Positions 22,194-34,286 of a DNA stretch of 64,000 nucleotides are shown piece after piece. Positions within the stretch are counted from its first letter, which is position 1. Each line of letters opens with the position of its first letter. Origin of the DNA: Limosilactobacillus oris DSM 4864 (GTDB taxonomy: Bacteria > Bacillota > Bacilli > Lactobacillales > Lactobacillaceae); the NCBI RefSeq assembly GCF_001434465.1, contig NZ_AZGE01000002.1, forward strand, positions 1 through 64,000, in the 5' to 3' direction. The notes beneath the pieces are model-generated. The model made no database searches. It was not told the origin of the DNA and saw only the letters and a program-made list of their open reading frames with translations. The translations under genes and the position numbers were made by a program.

Positions 22194-22964
22194 ATGTATC
22201 GTTATAAAATTACCTTTGCCTACGACGGGGCGAACTTCTCGGGCTTTCAAATCCAGCCCCACAAGCGAACGGTAGAGCAGGTCCTGAAAAACGCGGTTAA
22301 TAAAATCGCCAAGTATCCTGACCCGCCGATCAGTGTGATTGGTTCCGGGAGGACTGATGCTGGGGTCCACGCCCTTAACCAGGTCGCCCATTTTGACCTT
22401 CCTTACCAGCTGAGCGACGAGTCGATGCGGAAGGCCCTTAACAGTCTGCTGCCCTTAGATATTCTGGTAAAAAAGGCCGAGCGGGTCGACGAAAGTTTTC
22501 ACGCCCGGTATAGCGCCCACCGAAAAACTTACCGGTACCGGGTCGACCAGGGGGACTTTGTTGACCCCTTCAAGCGTAACTACACGGCGCACTATAAGGT
22601 GCCGGTCGATATTGACAAGATGCGCTTGGCTGCTAAGGACTTCATTGGTGAACATGACTTTACGAGCTTTGTGGCCTCGGGGAGCCAGGCAAAGAGCAAT
22701 GTTCGGACGGTGGAAAAGATTACCGTTGACCGTGATCCAGCGCAAAACGAGGTCGTGTTTGAATTTACTGGTAACGGCTTCTTGTACAACCAGATCCGGA
22801 TTATGGTCGCCTTCCTCCTGGAGGTGGGCAGCGGCCAGCGCCCGGTTAGCGATGTTAAACGGGTGTTAGCGGCGAAGGACCGAACCCAAGCCCGGATGAC
22901 AGCCCCCGCTAGCGGCTTGTACCTGGTCAGCGTTGATTACGGTCCTGACGGCAAAAACAATTGA
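22194..22964 (+). CDS. truA: tRNA pseudouridine synthase A
   Basis: 256 residues; isomerises uridines 38-40 in the anticodon arm of tRNA. The catalytic aspartate is in GSGRTDAGVHA at about 50-60. ATG at 22194 follows GAAAGGAAAA; an upstream TTG inside the ecfT end was rejected. The location after ecfT and before rplM-rpsI is a conserved Firmicutes order. Its stop codon lies inside the -35 box of the rplM promoter. Confidence 0.95.
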   Translation: MYRYKITFAYDGANFSGFQIQPHKRTVEQVLKNAVNKIAKYPDPPISVIGSGRTDAGVHALNQVAHFDLPYQLSDESMRKALNSLLPLDILVKKAERVDESFHARYSAHRKTYRYRVDQGDFVDPFKRNYTAHYKVPVDIDKMRLAAKDFIGEHDFTSFVASGSQAKSNVRTVEKITVDRDPAQNEVVFEFTGNGFLYNQIRIMVAFLLEVGSGQRPVSDVKRVLAAKDRTQARMTAPASGLYLVSVDYGPDGKNN

Positions 22965-22989
22965 CGAACAATCGAGAAGAAGGTATACT
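22961..22989 (+). promoter_or_regulatory. Promoter of rplM-rpsI
   Basis: TTGACG at 22961-22966, a 17-bp spacer and TATACT at 22984-22989 are close to consensus. The -35 box overlaps the truA stop codon. Confidence 0.75.
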
Positions 22990-22990
22990 A

Positions 22991-23068
22991 ACACTTGGTA
23001 TTTCTTTTCCATCTAATAACTCGGTACACTATTATATGTAAAAGAAAACAAAATTGGAGGAACTAATC
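22991..23068 (+). promoter_or_regulatory. L13-leader-like RNA
   Basis: The ~75-nt leader between the promoter and rplM pairs TTTCTTTT (about 23000) with AAAAGAAA (about 23040), enclosing a small arm. Firmicutes carry a conserved L13 leader here, thought to mediate autoregulation. Assigned by place and shape only. Confidence 0.5.
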
Positions 23069-23512
23069 GTGAGAACGACATACATCGCTAAACCTGGTGA
23101 AGTTGATCGCAAGTGGTACGTTGTCGATGCTAAGGATGTCCCAATGGGTCGTCTGGCCACCGTCGTCGCATCTATCCTGCGTGGTAAGAACAAGCCAACA
23201 TTTACTCCCCACGTTGATACTGGTGACAACGTTATCGTTATCAACGCTGCTCAAGTTAAGTTAACTGGTAAGAAGGCATCCCAAAAGATGTACTACCGTC
23301 ACTCAAACTACCCTGGTGGTTTGAAGCAACGGACTGCCGGTGACTTCCTTGCTAAGGAACCAGAGAAGTTATTGGAAACTGCTATTAAGGGTATGCTTCC
23401 ACATAACTCCCTTGGTCACAAGATGGGCTTAAAGCTGCATGTTTACGCTGGTGAAGACCACAAGCACGCCGCACAAAAGCCTGAAGCATTGGACATTACA
23501 AACTTAATCTAA
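23069..23512 (+). CDS. rplM: Large-subunit ribosomal protein L13
   Basis: 147 residues from GTG at 23069 with TTGGAGG eight bases before; an earlier in-frame ATG lies in that ribosome site and is not used. Family opening [20 protein letters not shown] and core [14 protein letters not shown]. An early 50S assembly protein, paired with S9. Confidence 0.96.
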   Translation: MRTTYIAKPGEVDRKWYVVDAKDVPMGRLATVVASILRGKNKPTFTPHVDTGDNVIVINAAQVKLTGKKASQKMYYRHSNYPGGLKQRTAGDFLAKEPEKLLETAIKGMLPHNSLGHKMGLKLHVYAGEDHKHAAQKPEALDITNLI

Positions 23513-23525
23513 GGAGGGAATGGAA

Positions 23526-23921
23526 TTGGCTCAAACTGTACAATACAGAGGTACTGGTCGTCGTAAGGACGCTACCGCACGTGTTCGCTTAGTACCAGGT
23601 TCTGGTCAGATTACTATGAACGGCAAGGCAATCGAAGACTACATTCCATTTGCCAACTTACGTGCTATTGTTAACCAACCATTTGATGTTACTAAGACTA
23701 ACGGTCAATATGACGTTATCGCTAACATCAACGGTGGTGGCTTCTCTGGTCAAGCCGGTGCAGTTCGTCACGGTATCGCCCGTGCCCTGCTCACCGTTGA
23801 CCCTGACTTCCGTGACGCTTTGAAGAAGGCCGGTCTGTTGACTCGTGACCCTCGGATGAAGGAACGTCGTAAGCCAGGTCTGAAGAAGGCTCGTAAGGCT
23901 GCTCAATTCAGTAAGCGTTAA
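23526..23921 (+). CDS. rpsI: Small-subunit ribosomal protein S9
   Basis: 131 residues from TTG at 23526 ([20 protein letters not shown]); the ATG at 23520 is one base from AAGGAGGG and so too close. The C-terminal [12 protein letters not shown] tail, which touches the P-site tRNA, is intact. Confidence 0.95.
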   Translation: MAQTVQYRGTGRRKDATARVRLVPGSGQITMNGKAIEDYIPFANLRAIVNQPFDVTKTNGQYDVIANINGGGFSGQAGAVRHGIARALLTVDPDFRDALKKAGLLTRDPRMKERRKPGLKKARKAAQFSKR

Positions 23922-23942
23922 TATTCGATTGGCGTTTCAAAC

Positions 23943-23976
23943 AAAAAAGCTGGGATTTTGTTCCCGGCTTTTTTTG
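23943..23976 (+). terminator. Terminator after rpsI
   Basis: GCTGGGA and TCCCGGC pair around TTTTGT and are followed by seven T; the mirrored A-run makes it potentially bidirectional. Confidence 0.85.
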
Positions 23977-23997
23977 TTATCACAGATAACAAAGAAA

Positions 23998-24121
23998 GCA
24001 GCACAGTAGCTGGCTGGCAGTTCAGACGCTGATAACTCAGCGCTTGAACTACCCCAAATAGGCGTAGCCATCCTTGCGGGGGTGGGGAAACGAAGTCGCT
24101 CACGACTTCTGCCCCACTCCC
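23998..24121 (-). repeat. Two-hairpin intergenic repeat, copy A
   Basis: Read on the minus strand it starts GGGAGTGGGGCAGAAGTCG, forms a hairpin whose loop-side arms are GAAGTCG/CGACTTC, continues CCCCCGCAAG, then a second long imperfect hairpin ending near TACTGTGCTGCT. The same order of elements occurs on the plus strand at 32242-32361. No coding potential was seen. Confidence 0.6.
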
Positions 24122-24160
24122 TTTTGTTTTTAAATCGTAAACCAGTTCCCGCGGGAAAAA

Positions 24161-24169
24161 TGCTATAAT
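24161..24169 (+). promoter_or_regulatory. Extended -10 promoter of the glucosaminidase gene
   Basis: TGCTATAAT, a perfect extended -10 box, lies about 60 bp before the start; no good -35 box accompanies it. Confidence 0.5.
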
Positions 24170-24229
24170 CAACATTGGTTATTTTTAAATTATGATTGAA
24201 CGAACGATTACTCAGGGAGGACACTACCA

Positions 24230-24862
24230 TTGGCAAAGCGGAAGAGAAGAAAATCACGGAAGAATAATTCGGGACTCAAGGTCCTCATCTGGATCCTCGT
24301 CATTATCGCGCTCTTCTTGGGCGTTTATGCGGCCCATCACTATTACCGGATCTGGAACCAGCAGCGGATTGAAAAACAGCTGCAGCGCCAGGACCAGCAG
24401 GCTAAGCAGGCGTTCATTAAGCAGGTGGCCCCCGAAGCCCAGGCCATGCAGAATTCTTACCACGTGTACGCGTCCGTTACGATTGCTCAAGCAATTCTCG
24501 AGTCGCAGTGGGGGACTAGCCAGCTCGCTTCCCAATACCACAACCTCTTTGGTATTAAGGGGACTGACCCGAACACTTCCCGGGTGTTGACTACTAAGGA
24601 GTACATCAACGGCCATTGGATCGTCACCAAGGGACGGTTTAAGGTCTATGACAGCTGGAGCGACTCTATCAAAGACCATACCAAGCTGATGTTAAACGGA
24701 ACTGACACGAATAAGGAAAACTACCAAGCCGTGGTCCAGGCTACCAGCTATCAGCAGGCGGCCCGGGAACTGCAGAAGGCTGGCTATGCGACCGACCCAA
24801 ACTACGCGCAAAAGTTAATTTCGGTCATCCAGACCTATAAGTTATATAATTATGATAAGTAA
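24230..24862 (+). CDS. Membrane-anchored N-acetylglucosaminidase (GH73)
   Basis: 210 residues from TTG behind AGGGAGGA. A very basic N terminus (KRKRRKSRKN) and one transmembrane segment at about 16-36 anchor it with the catalytic part outside; there is no signal-peptidase site. A short coiled region is followed by a GH73 domain (about 65-205) with ILESQWGTSQLA holding the likely catalytic glutamate and HNLFGIKG. GH73 enzymes cut N-acetylglucosaminyl bonds in peptidoglycan. No LysM or SH3 wall-binding repeats are present. Confidence 0.85.
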   Translation: MAKRKRRKSRKNNSGLKVLIWILVIIALFLGVYAAHHYYRIWNQQRIEKQLQRQDQQAKQAFIKQVAPEAQAMQNSYHVYASVTIAQAILESQWGTSQLASQYHNLFGIKGTDPNTSRVLTTKEYINGHWIVTKGRFKVYDSWSDSIKDHTKLMLNGTDTNKENYQAVVQATSYQQAARELQKAGYATDPNYAQKLISVIQTYKLYNYDK

Positions 24863-25459
<597 letters not shown>

Positions 25460-25471
25460 GGGGGTTATTAA

Positions 25472-26650
25472 ATGAGTGGGGATGCACTGTATCCAGGAAG
25501 TACGCTTGGCATTATTGGAATCAACCGGAACGGCGGGGCGCTGATTGCCGCGGCTAAAAAGGCGGGCTTTAACGTGGGAGTATACGTCGACCACGCTCAG
25601 CCGGCAATTACCAAGATGGCCGACTTTACAATCGTTGGTGCCTACAACGATAAGGATAAGCTGACGGAATTTGGCGAAAATAGCGATGCGGTTATTTACC
25701 AAACGCCGAATATTGATTCCCGGGTAATCCGTTTTCTGAGCCAGTTTGCGGCGGTTCCTCAGGGGATCAATGGCCTGGAAATCGTTCAGGACCGGCTGAT
25801 GGAACGGGCCTTCCTGGACCAGATCAACATTAATATCGCTCCTTACGTGACGGTGGTTAGTCTTGACGACGTCTACCAGTCTATTGACTCTATCGGCTAC
25901 CCGGCCCTCTTAAAGCCGATTCAGCGGGGAATTGGGGAACAATCGATGATGATTTCTCGCCAGTCGGATATTGCCCGGGCGGCGGACTTCATTAGTACGG
26001 GGACCTACCTCTTGGAGTCGTGGATCGACCACACCGCGGAGTATACAATGACGGCGGCCACGGATGGGGACCAGGTGGAAATCTATCCCCTAGCGAAGCT
26101 GCAATTTTCCGCGGACCGGCAGCTGATTGCCGTTGCCACTCCCGCCGTGGTTGATGATGACCTCTTGACGGAAATGCAGCGGATCGTGAAGAGCGTTGCC
26201 AGTTCGCTAGAATACCACGGGGTGTTCTCACTGAACTTCTACGTTACGGCTAATGGCTCCCTGTACGTGAAGAACATTGAGCTGGGGATGACTTCCATTG
26301 CCAACGTCTACGACAGCTCCGCTAACGTGACCCAGTACGAGGAACAGCTACGGGCCGCGGTCGGCATGCCATTGCATATTGTGCGGTCGTTGCAGCCGGC
26401 CCTCTTGATGGTGATTCGGAAGAAACAGGAGGCCGCAATCCAACGGCAATGGCTGCTCAAGGATAACTGGCAGTTCCGTTTGTTCGACCTGCCAGCGGTT
26501 GATGACGATAGTCTGATTGGCTTTGTTTGGGTGACTGGCAGCAGCAGCCTGGACGAGCTGGAGGACCAGGTCGACGACACGGAGGTCTGGGACGAGCCGA
26601 TTGCCCCGAATGACGCCCCGCAGAATAACGATGACGATGAAATTTTATAA
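25472..26650 (+). CDS. PurK-like ATP-grasp protein
   Basis: 392 residues. An N-terminal nucleotide-binding fold (LGIIGINRNGGALIAAAKKAG) and a central ATP-grasp domain (about 100-290, with YPALLKPIQRGIGEQ and LESWIDHTAEYTM) resemble N5-carboxyaminoimidazole ribonucleotide synthase. It is clearly divergent: several PurK signature residues are not recognisable and the C terminus is an acidic tail (about 350-392). No purE lies beside it; it follows xpt. It may be a purine-related ligase rather than a true PurK. Confidence 0.7.
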   Translation: MSGDALYPGSTLGIIGINRNGGALIAAAKKAGFNVGVYVDHAQPAITKMADFTIVGAYNDKDKLTEFGENSDAVIYQTPNIDSRVIRFLSQFAAVPQGINGLEIVQDRLMERAFLDQININIAPYVTVVSLDDVYQSIDSIGYPALLKPIQRGIGEQSMMISRQSDIARAADFISTGTYLLESWIDHTAEYTMTAATDGDQVEIYPLAKLQFSADRQLIAVATPAVVDDDLLTEMQRIVKSVASSLEYHGVFSLNFYVTANGSLYVKNIELGMTSIANVYDSSANVTQYEEQLRAAVGMPLHIVRSLQPALLMVIRKKQEAAIQRQWLLKDNWQFRLFDLPAVDDDSLIGFVWVTGSSSLDELEDQVDDTEVWDEPIAPNDAPQNNDDDEIL

Positions 26651-26667
26651 GATCTGAACAACCTGTC

Positions 26668-26716
26668 AAAAAGGGCCGGACGGCTAGCTAGTCGCGAGGC
26701 CCTTGGTTATTTTTCT
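26668..26716 (+). terminator. Terminator of the xpt operon
   Basis: AAGGGCC at 26669-26675 pairs with GGCCCTT around an internal CTAGCTAG hairpin and is followed by GGTTATTTTT. Confidence 0.65.
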
Positions 26717-26727
26717 CGCGGCTTTTT

Positions 26728-26736
26728 TGTTATAAT
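26728..26736 (+). promoter_or_regulatory. Extended -10 promoter of pcrA
   Basis: TGTTATAAT directly after the terminator T-run, about 37 bp before the start codon. Confidence 0.5.
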
Positions 26737-26772
26737 ATTAGCCGATTGAATTTGAAGAGAGGATGGAACGGC

Positions 26773-29058
26773 GTGAGCAATAGTCAAGCATTATTAGAGG
26801 GAATGAACGATAAGCAGGCCGAGGCGGTTCTGACGACGGAGGGGCCACTGCTGGTCATGGCTGGAGCCGGTTCAGGGAAAACCCGGGTGTTAACGCACCG
26901 GGTTGCTTACCTGATTGAAGAAAAGGGCGTTTTGCCGTGGAATATCCTGGCAATTACCTTTACCAATAAGGCTGCCAAGGAAATGCAGGAACGGGTCGGC
27001 AAACTTCTTGGTGAAGGCGCCCAAGACATCTGGGTGTCAACCTTCCACTCCCTGTGTGTCCGGATTCTGCGGCGCGACATTGAAAAGCTCGGTTATAACC
27101 GGGCCTTTACGATTGCCGACACGAGCGAACAGCGGACGCTGATGAAGCAGGTCTGTGCGGAACTCAACATTGACCCAAAGAAGTTTGACCCGCGGAGCAT
27201 TCTCAGTACCATTTCCAACGCTAAAAATGCTCTGCTGACGCCTAAGGACTACGCCGTCAAGGCCGGCAGTGACAACAATCCCCACAGCATGTACAGTCAG
27301 GTCGTGGCTCGGGCCTACAAGCTCTACCAGGAGCAATTAGAGGCCAACCAGGCCCTCGACTTTGACGACCTGATTATGAAGACCATCGAGCTGTTTGAGC
27401 AGGACCCGGAAACGCTGGAATTCTACCAGGACCGCTTCCACTACATCCACGTCGACGAGTACCAGGACACCAACGACGCCCAGTACAAGCTGGTCCACAT
27501 GCTGGCGGACAAGTATGAAAACATCTGCGTCGTCGGGGATGCCGACCAGAGTATCTACGGCTGGCGGGGTGCTAACATTGAAAACATCCTGAACTTTGAA
27601 CGGGACTACCCCGGTGCCCACACGGTAATGCTGGAGCAGAACTACCGGTCCACGCAGAACATCCTGGATGCCGCCAACGAGGTCATTAAGAATAACAACG
27701 GGCGGAAGGATAAGAACCTCTGGACCGAAAACGGGCAGGGAGACAAGATTAGCTACTACCAGGCCCAAAACGAGCATGACGAGGCCCAGTACATCGTCTC
27801 CAAAATTCAGGAGGAACATGCCAAGCACGGTTACCACTATAACGACTTCGCCATCCTCTACCGAACCAATGCCCAGTCGCGGGTGATCGAAGAAACCTTC
27901 ATGAAGTCAAGCGTACCTTACACGATGGTTGGCGGTCATAAGTTCTATGACCGGAAAGAAATTCGGGATATTCTGGCCTACCTGACCCTAATTGTTAACC
28001 ACCAGGATTCAATGAGCTTTAGCCGGGTCGTCAACACACCGAAGCGGGGAATTGGTCTGACCAGCGTGGAACACCTGCGTGAATTTGCCAACGACAACCA
28101 CTGGTCCCTGCTGGAAGCCAGTCAAAACGTTGATATTGCCAACACGATTACCGCCCGGACCCGGAACAAGCTGGCTGATTTTGGTCAATTAATCAAGGAC
28201 CTGGATAAGCAAGCGGAATTCCTGAGTATCACGGAATTGACCGACCAAATTCTGGAACGGTCGGGCTATAATAAGATGCTGCAAAAGGACAATAGTCTGG
28301 AGGCCCAGGCCCGGCAGGAGAACCTGGACGAATTCAAGTCGGTGACCCAGGAATACGACAAGCAGCACGCCGACGATGACGTTGATAACCGCCAGAAGCT
28401 GGTGAACTTCCTCGCCGACCTGGCCCTGGTGTCCGACCAGGACGACGTTGACGAACAGGCGCCGGCAGTGACCCTGATGACCCTGCACGCGGCTAAGGGG
28501 CTGGAGTTCCCAGTCGTCTTCCTGGTTGGGATGGAAGAGGGGATTTTCCCACTGTCCCGGGCCCTGCTGGAGGATGATGAGCTAGAAGAAGAGCGCCGCC
28601 TGGCCTACGTGGGGATTACCCGGGCCAAAAAGAAGCTCTACCTAACTAATGCGGTTTCCCGTCTCTTGTACGGGCGGGTGCAGCGTAACCAACCGTCCCG
28701 CTTTGTGGAGGAAATTAGCCCCGAATTGCTCGAAGAAGAAGGCAGCGGGATGAATAGCTTTGGCGGCAGCATGCCATTTGACAAGCGGGCAGCCCTCAAG
28801 CCGACCTACCGTAGTCAGCAGAAGCACCACTACCGCGATGCCGGCAAGCGGGTGGCCCCCGTTACCAACACCGGAACCGGCGCGGATAAGTTGAGCTGGA
28901 AGGCCGGCGATAAGGTCACGCACAAGAAGTGGGGCCAGGGAACGGTTGTTAAGATTAGTGGCACCGGTAACGACATGGAGTTGGAGATCGCCTTTCCTAA
29001 CCAGGGGGTCAAACGCCTCCTTGCCAGTTTTGCCCCGATCAAAAAGGTGACGGATTAA
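26773..29058 (+). CDS. pcrA: ATP-dependent DNA helicase PcrA (UvrD family)
   Basis: 761 residues from GTG at 26773; a TTG 27 bases upstream sits in the promoter area and is rejected. SF1A 3'-5' helicase for repair and for clearing RecA and transcription complexes. Walker A GAGSGKT at 31-37, motif II VDEYQDT near 225, GDADQSIYGWRGA, QNYRST and the C-terminal VTLMTLHAAKGLEFPVVFL are all present. A C-terminal Tudor-like segment (GDKVTHKKWGQGTVV) that binds RNA polymerase is seen. Followed by ligA, a common Firmicutes order. Confidence 0.96.
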   Translation: MSNSQALLEGMNDKQAEAVLTTEGPLLVMAGAGSGKTRVLTHRVAYLIEEKGVLPWNILAITFTNKAAKEMQERVGKLLGEGAQDIWVSTFHSLCVRILRRDIEKLGYNRAFTIADTSEQRTLMKQVCAELNIDPKKFDPRSILSTISNAKNALLTPKDYAVKAGSDNNPHSMYSQVVARAYKLYQEQLEANQALDFDDLIMKTIELFEQDPETLEFYQDRFHYIHVDEYQDTNDAQYKLVHMLADKYENICVVGDADQSIYGWRGANIENILNFERDYPGAHTVMLEQNYRSTQNILDAANEVIKNNNGRKDKNLWTENGQGDKISYYQAQNEHDEAQYIVSKIQEEHAKHGYHYNDFAILYRTNAQSRVIEETFMKSSVPYTMVGGHKFYDRKEIRDILAYLTLIVNHQDSMSFSRVVNTPKRGIGLTSVEHLREFANDNHWSLLEASQNVDIANTITARTRNKLADFGQLIKDLDKQAEFLSITELTDQILERSGYNKMLQKDNSLEAQARQENLDEFKSVTQEYDKQHADDDVDNRQKLVNFLADLALVSDQDDVDEQAPAVTLMTLHAAKGLEFPVVFLVGMEEGIFPLSRALLEDDELEEERRLAYVGITRAKKKLYLTNAVSRLLYGRVQRNQPSRFVEEISPELLEEEGSGMNSFGGSMPFDKRAALKPTYRSQQKHHYRDAGKRVAPVTNTGTGADKLSWKAGDKVTHKKWGQGTVVKISGTGNDMELEIAFPNQGVKRLLASFAPIKKVTD

Positions 29059-29077
29059 TTAGAGAAGTGAGGCCTAA

Positions 29078-31120
<2,043 letters not shown>

Positions 31121-31123
31121 ATC

Positions 31124-32233
31124 GTGAAGCTAACTATCAAGAAAATTGCAACCGCCACAGCGTTGCTGGTGAGCATGGTCGTGCTGGCCTCATGTGGGAA
31201 AAATTCGTCGAAGAATTACAGCACTACCGGGTCGGGCAATGGTAACTACCAAGGGGTTATTCAAAACGGCCGTTACAAGACTAGCAAGGCCCGCGGAATT
31301 AACGTGGCCCAAAACGATAACCAGCTTAACCAGAAGAGCTTTGAAAGCGGCCTGACTCAGGTTTCCAAGCGGGTCTTTTCACCGAAGAACTATATCTTCC
31401 AGGAAGGGCAATACTTGGATACCAGTACCCTGCAAAGCTGGCTAGCACGCAAGTCCGCTAAGAATCCTGAGGGACTCAACCCGGCCCAGGGGAAGAAGAG
31501 TGACCCGAATCCTGAGTACGTCCAGCAGATTGAAGAGCAGGACTACATGACGGATAACGGCCGGTCGATGAAGCTCAAGGGAGTGGTGATCGGGGTCGGG
31601 ATCAACTCCGAGTACAATTACCAAAAGAAGACGGACGGGCCGTCCTATACGAAGAAGATTAGCCAGGACGAAATGGAACGTCAGGGCAAGATTGCTGCCC
31701 AGAAGATTTTGACCCGGCTGCGGCAGAAGAAGGCCCTGAAGAATGTGCCAATCGTGATTGCCCTCTACAAGCAGGCTCCAGATGACAGCCTAGTCGGCGG
31801 GAGCTTCTTCGCTTACAGCAAGAACAATGGCAACAAGGTTAGCGGCTGGACGAAGCTTGATTACAAGACGATGGTGCTGCCAAAGGCGTCCGCTACGAAC
31901 GCGCAAAATAGTGCGGACTCAACCGATAACGATAACTTCGCTAACTTCAAGAGCCAGATTCAGAACTTCTTCCCGAACCTGAGTGGGGTGACCGCCCAGG
32001 CTCAGTACCACAACGGTAACCTTTCGGGGATGCACATCACGGTAACGACGCAGTTTTACAGCCAGACGGAAATTACCAGCTTTACCCAGTACATTGCCCG
32101 GGCTGCTAAACGTTACCTGCCGAGCGGGATTCCGATTGATATCCGGATTCAGTCGGATTCTGAAATGCAGGCAATCGTTTACCGGGATGCCGGTTCTGAT
32201 ACCTTCCGGACCCACATTCTGGATTCATACTAA
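31124..32233 (+). CDS. camS: CamS-family lipoprotein
   Basis: 369 residues from GTG three bases after ligA. A lipoprotein signal ends in the lipobox LASC (Cys about 24), giving a lipid-anchored surface protein. The remaining sequence matches the CamS sex-pheromone lipoprotein family, whose signal-peptide fragment acts as a plasmid pheromone in staphylococci and enterococci. The function of the mature protein is unknown. The pcrA-ligA-camS order is conserved in lactobacilli. Confidence 0.88.
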   Translation: MKLTIKKIATATALLVSMVVLASCGKNSSKNYSTTGSGNGNYQGVIQNGRYKTSKARGINVAQNDNQLNQKSFESGLTQVSKRVFSPKNYIFQEGQYLDTSTLQSWLARKSAKNPEGLNPAQGKKSDPNPEYVQQIEEQDYMTDNGRSMKLKGVVIGVGINSEYNYQKKTDGPSYTKKISQDEMERQGKIAAQKILTRLRQKKALKNVPIVIALYKQAPDDSLVGGSFFAYSKNNGNKVSGWTKLDYKTMVLPKASATNAQNSADSTDNDNFANFKSQIQNFFPNLSGVTAQAQYHNGNLSGMHITVTTQFYSQTEITSFTQYIARAAKRYLPSGIPIDIRIQSDSEMQAIVYRDAGSDTFRTHILDSY

Positions 32234-32241
32234 TTCTTAAT

Positions 32242-32361
32242 AGGGGGAGCGTGACAGAAGTCATTTATGACTTCGTCTTCACGCCCCCGCAAGCACAAAG
32301 AGGGCTTCAGCGTTCGGCTTTGCCGAGCACTGGAGCCCCTTTGTGTACTGCGCTATTCTCC
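32242..32361 (+). repeat. Two-hairpin intergenic repeat, copy B
   Basis: It opens GGGGGAGCGTGACAGAAGTC, forms a hairpin with arms AGAAGTCA/TGACTTCG, passes CCCCCGCAAG, then a second hairpin CAAAGAGGGCTTCAGCG against the later CTGGAGCCCCTTTG. It probably also ends camS transcription. Counterpart of the minus-strand copy at 23998-24121. Confidence 0.6.
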
Positions 32362-32441
32362 TTTTATTAAAGTAATCGGGCTTATGTCACAGCCCCTTTG
32401 CTATTCCAGCACATAAATCAATAAAAAAATTGCCCATTCTG

Positions 32442-32450
32442 TGCTAGAAT
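32442..32450 (+). promoter_or_regulatory. Extended -10 promoter of gatCAB
   Basis: TGCTAGAAT about 45 bp before gatC. Confidence 0.45.
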
Positions 32451-32495
32451 TGTTAAATGTATATATACTTAATTTTGAGAAAAGAGGTCGAAATG

Positions 32496-32813
32496 ATGGC
32501 CAGTAAAATCACTGAGCAGGAAGTAAAGCACGTTGCAGAACTTGCTAAGCTGGAATTCCCCCAGGATGAGCTTGAACAATTCACGACTCAGCTGGGAAGC
32601 ATTATCGATATGTTTGAGGAAATTGCAAACGAAGATACGGACGGTGTCGAGCCAATGACGAACGCGACTGACCGGGTCAACGCCCTGCGCGAGGACAAGG
32701 CAGTCAAGGCCAGCAAGGAAGAAACTGCTGCTTTGCTGAAGAACGCTCCGGACGCGGATGACGGTTACATCCGGGTTCCAGTAATCATTGATGAAAGTGA
32801 GGATGGCGAATAA
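32496..32813 (+). CDS. gatC: Asp/Glu-tRNA amidotransferase subunit C
   Basis: 105 residues ([20 protein letters not shown]). It wraps around GatA and stabilises the GatAB complex. Two adjacent ATGs at 32493 and 32496 are possible; the second is better spaced from AGAGGT. The stop shares a base with gatA. Confidence 0.94.
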   Translation: MASKITEQEVKHVAELAKLEFPQDELEQFTTQLGSIIDMFEEIANEDTDGVEPMTNATDRVNALREDKAVKASKEETAALLKNAPDADDGYIRVPVIIDESEDGE

Positions 32814-34285
32814 TGGACTTTTACGAAACTGACCTCAGCCAGCTCCACGATGACCTGGTGAACAAGAAGATCAGCGCCACGGAACTGACCAAGGAAACTT
32901 TTGACCACATCAAGGCCAATGATGACCAGGTCAAGGCCTTCCTGACCCTGGACGAAGAAGGGGCCATGAAGCAGGCCCGGGCAGTTGATGAAGCCGGGAT
33001 CAGCGCTGACCAGCTGGTTGCCGGGATTCCGCTGGCGGTTAAGGATAACATTCTGACCAAGGGCCTGCGGACGACCGCAGCTTCCAAGATGCTGGAAAAC
33101 TTCAACCCCGTTTACGATGCTACGGTCGTTGAAAAGTTGAAGCAGGCGGGCTACGTTAACGTTGGGAAGACCAACCTGGACGAATTTGCCATGGGTTCTT
33201 CTACGGAAAATTCAGCCTTCTTCACCACCCATAACCCATGGGACCTGACCCGGGTACCAGGTGGTTCTTCAGGTGGTTCTGCGGCTGCCGTTGCCGCTGG
33301 TGACGTTCTTGGTGCGCTTGGTACTGATACCGGTGGTTCCATCCGGATGCCCGCTTCCTTCAACGGAATTGTCGGCATGAAGCCAACTTACGGGCGGGTT
33401 TCTCGTTGGGGAATCATTGCCTTTGGGTCCAGTTTTGACCAGGTCGGCTGGCTGACCCGGTCCGTTAAGGACAACGCCTACCTGACCGCTTTGATTGCCG
33501 GCAACGATGAGCACGACACGACCTCCTCACTCAAGGCGGTTCCAGACTGGGCTGCCCAGCTGAATGACTCCACGAGTATCAAGGGCCTCAAGATTGCCGT
33601 GCCAAAGGAATACTACGATGGTCTGCGTGCTGACGTGAAGGAAGTTATTAAGGCCGCCCTGGACCACTTAGAGTCCTTGGGCGCGACCGTGGACGAAGTG
33701 AGCCTACCTCACACCCACGATGGTGTTCCGGCTTACTACATCCTGGCCTCATCCGAAGCCTCATCGAACTTGCAGCGGTATGATGGGATTCGTTACGGCT
33801 ACCGTGCTCCAGAAGCGAAGAACCTGGAAGAAGTTTACGTCAAGTCCCGTTCCCAAGGGTTCGGGGATGAAGTTAAGCGTCGGATCATGCTGGGGACCTT
33901 CTCATTGTCAGCCGGCTTTTATGACGCCTACTTTAACAAGGCCGCTAAAGTTCGTCGGCTGATTAGTGATGACTTCACGAAGGTCTTCAAAGATTATGAC
34001 CTGATTGTCGGTGCTACCGGGGCTTCGACCGCCTTTAAAATTGGTGCCGAAATCGACGATCCGAAGACGATGTACATGAACGATGTGCTGACCGTGCCGG
34101 TGAACATGGCCGGGTTGCCAGCAATGTCACTGCCGGCCGGCTTCTCCGCTGAAGACGGGATGCCAGTTGGTCTCCAATTAATCGGGAAGCCGTTTGATGA
34201 ACAGACGATCTACAACACCGGTTACGTCTTTGAACAGACGACGGACTTCCACAAGAAGACTCCACAGTTAGGAGGACAGAACTAA
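32813..34285 (+). CDS. gatA: Asp/Glu-tRNA amidotransferase subunit A
   Basis: 490 residues, amidase-signature family. It releases ammonia from glutamine for transamidation of Glu-tRNA(Gln) and Asp-tRNA(Asn). The Ser-cisSer-Lys triad is in the family signatures: lysine in AVKDNI near 80, and [15 protein letters not shown] then [16 protein letters not shown] at about 150-188. Presence of the full complex implies Gln-tRNA is made indirectly, as usual for lactobacilli. Confidence 0.96.
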   Translation: MDFYETDLSQLHDDLVNKKISATELTKETFDHIKANDDQVKAFLTLDEEGAMKQARAVDEAGISADQLVAGIPLAVKDNILTKGLRTTAASKMLENFNPVYDATVVEKLKQAGYVNVGKTNLDEFAMGSSTENSAFFTTHNPWDLTRVPGGSSGGSAAAVAAGDVLGALGTDTGGSIRMPASFNGIVGMKPTYGRVSRWGIIAFGSSFDQVGWLTRSVKDNAYLTALIAGNDEHDTTSSLKAVPDWAAQLNDSTSIKGLKIAVPKEYYDGLRADVKEVIKAALDHLESLGATVDEVSLPHTHDGVPAYYILASSEASSNLQRYDGIRYGYRAPEAKNLEEVYVKSRSQGFGDEVKRRIMLGTFSLSAGFYDAYFNKAAKVRRLISDDFTKVFKDYDLIVGATGASTAFKIGAEIDDPKTMYMNDVLTVPVNMAGLPAMSLPAGFSAEDGMPVGLQLIGKPFDEQTIYNTGYVFEQTTDFHKKTPQLGGQN

Positions 34286-34286
34286 G

